DNA of 64,000 nt, taken from NCBI RefSeq assembly GCF_028736035.1, contig NZ_CP117866.1, positions 3,906,001 to 3,970,000 of the forward strand, read 5' to 3'. Positions 59,701-64,000 of this stretch are shown in pieces. Every line of letters begins with the position of its first letter. Position 1 is the stretch's first letter. The notes under the pieces were generated by a model. It was not told the DNA's origin and did not search any database. It worked only from the letters and a program-made list of their open reading frames with translations. The translations under genes were made by a program, and so were the position numbers. Source of the DNA: Streptomyces sp. T12. Its GTDB lineage: Bacteria > Actinomycetota > Actinomycetes > Streptomycetales > Streptomycetaceae.

Positions 59701-62700
59701 AGCTCGTCGTATTCCGTGTACGTCGTCCGCGACTTGGCGTCCGTCACCTTGACCGGGCGGTCGGCGTCGTCGTACCAGGTCTCCGTCCTGCCGGTGTCCG
59801 GGTCGGTGGTCGACGTCACGCGGCCCCGGGCGTCGTACGTACAGGTCCAGGTGTTGCCTGCCGGGTCGATGACCTTCGTGCGGTAGCCGCGGGCGTCGTA
59901 CTCGTACGTCGTCTTGCGGCCGCTGTTCTCGGCGGTGGCGGGTTCCCAGTTCGTGGTGGCCGCGTTGTCCTTGTAGTGGCGGATCGCGGTGACCCGGCCG
60001 AGGGCGTCGGTGTACGTGCGCGTCTGCGGGGCGGTCGAACCCACCGGGTCCGTGAAGGCGCTGGTGTCCGTGTGAAAGGTGTACGCCGCGTACCGGTAGG
60101 CATCGCCGTGGTACGTCAGCTGGATCGACGGCCGCTCCAGACCGTCGTAGTCGTACGTGGCCCAGTTCGGGATCAGCGCTTTCGATCTCGGCGCGAACAA
60201 CGCGGCCGCCGGCTCGTCCTTCGCGAGGTAGCCACTCGTCTGCTCACGGACCAGGCCATGGTCGTCGTACTTCGTGTCGGTGATGATCCGGCCGGGGCCG
60301 TGCGCCTCGGACTGGGTCTGGACCTGGCGCATCAGGCCGTCGTAGATCGTCACCTGACGGCTGTACGTACCGTCGTCCTTCAGCGTCTTCGTGGTGACAG
60401 CGGCGGGCCTGGTCTCGGCGGAGGTGGCCACCGCCGCCTGATACGCGATCTCCACGTCCGGGGACTTGCCGCCCGAGGAACGCGAAGGCGACCAGCCCTT
60501 CACCAGGCGGCCGAGGGCGTCGTACTCGTAGCGCGTGACCCGGCCGTTGGCATCGGTGGCCGTCAGCGCCAGGCTGCGGCCCGGGTCGAAGGTCGTTGTG
60601 ACGGCATGACCCTTGGCGTTGATCGTCTTCACCGAGGTGACCGGCCCGCCCGCATCCGCAGGCGTGTACTGCGTCTCTGTGGTGCCGACCTCCGGCTTCG
60701 TGATGGTGCGGATGCGGCCCAGTGGGTCGTACGTGGTCTTGGTGACGACCGAGTACGAGGTTCCCGCGCCGTTGACCCCGGCAGCGGAGGTGACCAGCCC
60801 CTTCGTCGGCGTCTCGCCGTACCCCAGACCGTCGTAGGTGTTCCGCACCGCCTTGATGAGCTTGGTCGCCGGGTCCGCCGTGTCGTGGGCCGCACAGGAC
60901 GTGCCCGTGCTGCGCTGCTCCTTCGGCAGACCGATCAGCCACGCGGACGTGTTGTGCACATACGACGTCTTGGTGCAGGTCTGGTCGGAGAGGGTCTCAC
61001 CGGTGCTGCCGTTCGGCTTGACCACGGCGGTCTCCACCTGGATCGGCAGGCCGTATGTGTCGTCTGCCGTCGTCAGCGTCCGGATCGCCCGCCAACTGCT
61101 GCCGACCGGCTGGATCTCCTCCGTGCGCTCGATCCCGCTGCGATGTGCGAGCAGCGGATCCATGTCCGTGCCGTTCTCGGCCTCCCGCGAGCGGGAGGCG
61201 GTCTGCTTCGACCAGGGGTAGTTGAGCGTGCGCTTGTGGATCCGCTTGTCGGCGTCCCGGTAGGTGATGGTCTCCGCCGTCATGCCCGCGTACTGCGGTG
61301 CGTCGTCGGCGAGCAGCGTGTGCGTCTGCGTGGAGTCCTTGACCGTCCCGCCCACGCCCTGGAAGTACCGGGTCTCGGAGTACGACTGGGCCTGCGGGAA
61401 GTTCAGCTGGTTGCTGGTTCTGCTGCCCTTGGTGACGGCCACCTGGCGGTAGCCGCGCCAGACGCTGTACGTGCGCAGGGACGGGCGGGTGAACTCGTCA
61501 TCGCTCTTGGCCCAGGCGGAGTCCATGTACTGGTACGTCGTGTGGACGGGCTTGCCGTGAGAGGTGACCTTGTCGGTCTCGGTCACCGAGTGGACGACGT
61601 ACTTGTTGAACCAGGACTTCGCGGGTGTCTTCTCGTCACCGTCGGGCGACCAGCGGACGGGGTAACAGGTGCCGTTCCGCTCGCCCTTGTCCTCGGACGG
61701 CTCGGTGGCGCAGCCGCCCTTGTACTCGACCTCGATGTCACCGCCGTGCTCCGTGGCGACCGTGCCGATACGGGGGCGCGTGAAGGCGGGGCGCTGGTCG
61801 TTCGGGCCGCTCGGCACCAGGTTCGGCAGCTGGCGGTCCTTCAGGCGGTCGTGCAGGGGCGAGGTGGAGCCGACCGAGTACTCGGCGAAGCTGACGCCGT
61901 CCTTGTGCTGGAGGGTGCCGGTGGTGTCGCCGGGGGCGAAACCGCGACGGGTGATCGAGTTGAGCCATAGGCCGGGGGCCGTGTCGTACCAGTCCTCAGG
62001 GAAGGACTGGTGGAGCTGGTAGGTGTCCACCTTGCCGAGGCCGGTCTGGCCGGCGCGGGCGGCCTTCGTCGTCACCGTGTCCAGGCGCATCTGCGTCCAG
62101 AAGGACGGGAACGACGGGCACAGCTTCGACGTGGACTTGCAGTTGAGGTTGCCGGGGGTGTCCCACCAGGGGCGGTACGCGCCCGGGTCGTCCGTCTTGG
62201 CGAAGTTGGCGGGGTCGCAGGCCGTCTCCGACTTCAGGCAGCGCTGCTTGACGCCGAACTCGGCGATGGCGGACGGCTTGGTCAGGTCCGAGCGCATGCC
62301 GTACTCGATGGACCTCGGGTAGGCGTAACGGTCGTACTGCTCTGGGGACGTGAACTTCTTCTTTACGGCGTAGTAGTTCGTCTCCTGCTTCCAGTTGACG
62401 ACCATCGCGTTGCCGTGCACGTCGACGACCTTGTCCAGGCCCCAGCGCCAGGCCTGCTTCTTGCCGGCGCCACAGCGAGAGTCGGCGAAGGAGGTGGCGT
62501 GGCAGGGTTCTCCGGGGTGGTTGCCGAAGACGGGGACGGCTGAGACGGAGTCCGTGTCGGCGTGGCCGCCGCCCACCTGGTTGAGGCCGAAGTAGTACTT
62601 GGTGCCGTCCCGGGTCGTGACGATCCAGTACTCGCCGTTGTTGTCGCCGTTGGCGCCGCCGGTGCGGCGCTCGACGCGAGTGCCGTCGTCGCTCTGGGGG

Positions 62701-64000
62701 CGGTAGATCTCGGTGTCGGTCTCGGGGTTGCTGCCCGTCGGCGCGTCTCGCACCAGCTCTACGCTCCGGCCGCCCAGCGACATCACCGCGTTGTACGACA
62801 CCCAGCACAGGTCGGACGTCTTGTCCTTCTTGGCCGTGTTGTTGGGTGTGCCGGACTTCAGCGCCTTGCGGTCGTCCTGGCAGGTGCGGTAACGGCGCTC
62901 GATGTGGCCGGGGTCGTAGTCCCAGCCCTCTCCTATCCAGGAGGACTGGGGAGAGGACACCGCGACACGGCCGTCCACCGTCTGGGAGTTGTAGTTGAGG
63001 GAGATGGTGGGGGCCGGGCCCGCCGGAGCCGCGGGCACCATCAGCGGGTACGACCACGTGAACGCGCCAGAGGAACCGCCCGCCTGCCACTTGCCGTTGG
63101 AGACCAGGGGCGTGGCCTTGAAGGTGCCGCCCGCGCCGCCGCCCGAGTCGACCGCGCCGATGACCGCGGCGTCTCCGGTCGCGGCGGCCGGGGTGGCCGA
63201 TGTGCGGTAGGCGGCCTGGGCGATGGACGGGCCGTCGGAGTCGGTGGTCGTCGCCGAGGCCGGGGTCACGGTGCCGTCGGCTGCCGTGTCGACCGTCGCC
63301 GTGATCGACTGAGTCTTGGTGTCGTTGGTCGTCTCCAGTTCCTCGTACACCTGGCACGCCTCGACGTCCGGCGTGGTCAGGTAGCACTCGGGGAACTGGA
63401 CGAAGCGTAGGCGGGAGGCCCAGTCGGCGCCGTACAGGTTCTTGAACTTGGCGTAGCCGAGCCTGACCGAGATGGGGACCGAGCCGGTGTCGGGGGCCTG
63501 AACCTTGACGAGGGCGCCGTCCACACCCTGGGAGACGGGCGCCGCTCGGTCGAAGACCTGGACGGACCAGGTGCCGGTGGGGGCCGGCTGCTCCGGGGCC
63601 TGGCCGAGACTGACGGGGAGATCGTCGACAGGGGTCACGGCGACCTGCCGGGCGGTCGTGCCCGTGCGGGCCGAGGCCTGGGTGGTGGCCGACGCCGTCG
63701 AGCCGAAGCTGATCGTCCCGGAGTCGGCGGTCGGCGCGGTGGCCGTGCCCGCAGGAGCCGCATCCTGGTCCTGCGGGACCTCGACCTTCAGGGTCTCCAG
63801 GTCCCGCTCGAAGGTCTCGCCGGCGACCGGCTCGTCCTGGTCGAGCGCCTCCAGGTCCAGGGTCTCGCGACCCTTCTCCTCGACTGCCGGGTCGGGCGGC
63901 AGCGCCAACGACTGCGCGGGCAGGAGGCCCACGAGCAGGACGGCGCCGAGGGCAGGTATGACGGCCCTGTGCAGACGACGCAGACAACGGCGACGGACAT
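56757..64000 (-). CDS. Rhs/YD-repeat polymorphic toxin with Hint domain and ParB-like toxin tip (5' end beyond window)
   Basis: More than 2,400 residues; the frame is still open at the right edge. N-terminal signal or anchor: RAVIPALGAVLLVGLLPAQS. A TcdB/insecticidal-toxin-like shell follows (YRTCQDDRKALKSG), then YD repeats (YDALGRLVKGW; YDARGRVTSTTDPDTGRTE; YDAAGNRIVENSPSG). The Rhs core is YLGVGIDDAATGLTHIGARE, then YDQNSGRFLSVDPI. A Hint domain starts CFLAGTDVLMAVGN and ends TYYVLAGQTPVLVHN. The 115-residue tip has DDLYVLDGHHRVAAAKRAG, a ParB/sulfiredoxin-like fold, probably nuclease-type. The shell should encapsulate the tip for delivery to neighbours. Tip and immunity differ in base composition from the rest. 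Confidence 0.93.
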   Translation of the reverse strand, partial: VRRRCLRRLHRAVIPALGAVLLVGLLPAQSLALPPDPAVEEKGRETLDLEALDQDEPVAGETFERDLETLKVEVPQDQDAAPAGTATAPTADSGTISFGSTASATTQASARTGTTARQVAVTPVDDLPVSLGQAPEQPAPTGTWSVQVFDRAAPVSQGVDGALVKVQAPDTGSVPISVRLGYAKFKNLYGADWASRLRFVQFPECYLTTPDVEACQVYEELETTNDTKTQSITATVDTAADGTVTPASATTTDSDGPSIAQAAYRTSATPAAATGDAAVIGAVDSGGGAGGTFKATPLVSNGKWQAGGSSGAFTWSYPLMVPAAPAGPAPTISLNYNSQTVDGRVAVSSPQSSWIGEGWDYDPGHIERRYRTCQDDRKALKSGTPNNTAKKDKTSDLCWVSYNAVMSLGGRSVELVRDAPTGSNPETDTEIYRPQSDDGTRVERRTGGANGDNNGEYWIVTTRDGTKYYFGLNQVGGGHADTDSVSAVPVFGNHPGEPCHATSFADSRCGAGKKQAWRWGLDKVVDVHGNAMVVNWKQETNYYAVKKKFTSPEQYDRYAYPRSIEYGMRSDLTKPSAIAEFGVKQRCLKSETACDPANFAKTDDPGAYRPWWDTPGNLNCKSTSKLCPSFPSFWTQMRLDTVTTKAARAGQTGLGKVDTYQLHQSFPEDWYDTAPGLWLNSITRRGFAPGDTTGTLQHKDGVSFAEYSVGSTSPLHDRLKDRQLPNLVPSGPNDQRPAFTRPRIGTVATEHGGDIEVEYKGGCATEPSEDKGERNGTCYPVRWSPDGDEKTPAKSWFNKYVVHSVTETDKVTSHGKPVHTTYQYMDSAWAKSDDEFTRPSLRTYSVWRGYRQVAVTKGSRTSNQLNFPQAQSYSETRYFQGVGGTVKDSTQTHTLLADDAPQYAGMTAETITYRDADKRIHKRTLNYPWSKQTASRSREAENGTDMDPLLAHRSGIERTEEIQPVGSSWRAIRTLTTADDTYGLPIQVETAVVKPNGSTGETLSDQTCTKTSYVHNTSAWLIGLPKEQRSTGTSCAAHDTADPATKLIKAVRNTYDGLGYGETPTKGLVTSAAGVNGAGTSYSVVTKTTYDPLGRIRTITKPEVGTTETQYTPADAGGPVTSVKTINAKGHAVTTTFDPGRSLALTATDANGRVTRYEYDALGRLVKGWSPSRSSGGKSPDVEIAYQAAVATSAETRPAAVTTKTLKDDGTYSRQVTIYDGLMRQVQTQSEAHGPGRIITDTKYDDHGLVREQTSGYLAKDEPAAALFAPRSKALIPNWATYDYDGLERPSIQLTYHGDAYRYAAYTFHTDTSAFTDPVGSTAPQTRTYTDALGRVTAIRHYKDNAATTNWEPATAENSGRKTTYEYDARGYRTKVIDPAGNTWTCTYDARGRVTSTTDPDTGRTETWYDDADRPVKVTDAKSRTTYTEYDELDRVTFVREGSATAAPVKSFTYDSLPGALGQPVASTRHTSGGDYINRVTGYDTDYRPTGSETVIPPNTLTTGLGGTYAYAYTYTQTGKPLSVTLPAVGGLAKEKVATRYNGDGLAESTSGLAWYTSDATYSPYGEVLRTVSSSQPYRVWTTNFVDPHTGSLQRTVTDRETSGPHRITDSYYSYDASGTITSNARKLSEASGATWDTQCFTYDVMGELVNAWTSNITPAGNATGCKASNGTTWGHRTDYRTSSGPVAHAPDTASDESSPDASLSSTLAAGAPDATTVATGATAYHQSFTFDWLGNRATQTEHDPADATKNVTYTYGYGTTAQPHTMKWISSNPSGKGSSYSYDAAGNTETRDLPATSQTLTWTPENKLDTITDDGKKTTYVYDAAGNRIVENSPSGSTLYLGETEVTTNSTGAITRASRSYAQPGAPTVTRTTSNGATTGHKLNVLLADHLGTANTTVEVSNGQPVTRRAFKPYGEARGTKPTNWPNKRGYLGVGIDDAATGLTHIGAREYDQNSGRFLSVDPIIDIADPLQMNGYAYSNNSPVSFSDPSGLCRRDICGDGYPVAGDGERAGYTGQRSGEKPCTSCNGPATSYNYDPTEIFPGVSISKKWKGRDEFVDRFYAYVHTVSSTNGVLPGYLTDGTNPEAAQQQLGHWGVQVCWAMKSCPRAVMTNFRNMSMGFAGAVSAIAGPWDGAGAGRLAVGGKPGKGAGGCTQCFLAGTDVLMAVGNTKDIEDIRVGDEVKATDPRTGESGPRKVTRLIVTEDDKHFNELSIATADGIEKLTATYEHPFWSPSEREWVEARNLRPGMTLLTDEGDTVIVTANRSFTKHARTYNLTVDDLHTYYVLAGQTPVLVHNSNGICGSADAHSFRRTEALSGNASKRNVDSLTASMKENGWQGDPISVAKIGDDLYVLDGHHRVAAAKRAGIDVPYRVLSDADIRARYPGGADDITTAWAEVGPDRLVNKYKRPGYR
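57105..57158. repeat. Hint-end direct repeat, right copy
   Basis: Partner of 50457-50510, located inside the Rhs gene at the Hint-tip junction; 20 bases identical (57133-57152) plus partial flanking identity. Confidence 0.85.

Noticed and set aside
58704..61970. 1,088-codon plus-strand open frame
   Set aside because: Lies opposite the Rhs YD-repeat region, whose minus-strand reading has clear domains; no RBS or domain of its own.

Overview
The window is high-GC actinobacterial DNA and is almost certainly Streptomyces. Codon use is strongly G/C at third positions, GTG/TTG starts are frequent, and many neighbours overlap by 4 bases. The order murA - hup - malic enzyme - HelD-like helicase - rsuA - sigU - CGNR regulator - nnaR - narK is familiar from Streptomyces chromosomes. 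A WhiJ-like regulator triad and an SLP1/pSAM2-type integrative element are also typical of the genus.

Layout. 0-8.4 kb is core genome: an ArsR-type regulator (cut at the left edge), a Lon-domain secreted protease, a probable D-amino-acid inversion pair (N-succinylamino-acid racemase plus GNAT succinyltransferase) with an IclR regulator, a DEAH helicase, an MFS exporter and tRNA-Cys(GCA). 8.6-18.7 kb is a scrambled accessory island. It holds two oxidoreductase/TetR sets (one TetR broken), a GlxA/AraC regulator, IS5 and IS630 remnants, two copies of a truncated integrase that form 253-bp direct repeats, and between them a sugar cassette (Gfo/Idh/MocA dehydrogenase, TIM-barrel isomerase, LacI regulator with three palindromic operators). 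The two IS630 pieces at its edges are complementary halves of one transposase in opposite orientation, which suggests an inversion. 18.8-47.7 kb is core again: an LAxTG surface protein, a GNAT enzyme, a SUKH-4 protein, a P-loop kinase, a three-subunit xanthine-dehydrogenase-like operon, a chitooligosaccharide-type ABC importer with GH20 hexosaminidase and a DasR-like site, murA with a 138-bp tandem repeat at its 3' end, HU, malic enzyme, HelD, SigU/RsuA, the nitrate regulator NnaR and the transporter NarK.

47.2-64 kb is a second accessory region. A WhiJ-like triad (ATPase, XRE/DUF5753, DUF397) borders an integrase remnant, then a displaced toxin tip with its immunity gene, then a small integrative element (HigB-like toxin with two HTH antitoxins, GntR regulator, Rep, Xis, Int), then a second immunity gene and a giant Rhs/Hint polymorphic toxin with a ParB-like tip that runs off the right edge.

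The most interesting structure is in that last region. Each of the two toxin tips starts at the same Hint-end coding sequence (direct repeats 6,648 bp apart), and each immunity gene ends about 135 bp from an integrase stop codon. The geometry repeats: integrase - ~135 bp - immunity - toxin tip - Hint junction. This suggests that integrative elements carry interchangeable Rhs toxin/immunity cassettes and insert at the Hint-tip junction, giving the Rhs protein a new tip and leaving the old one as an orphan.
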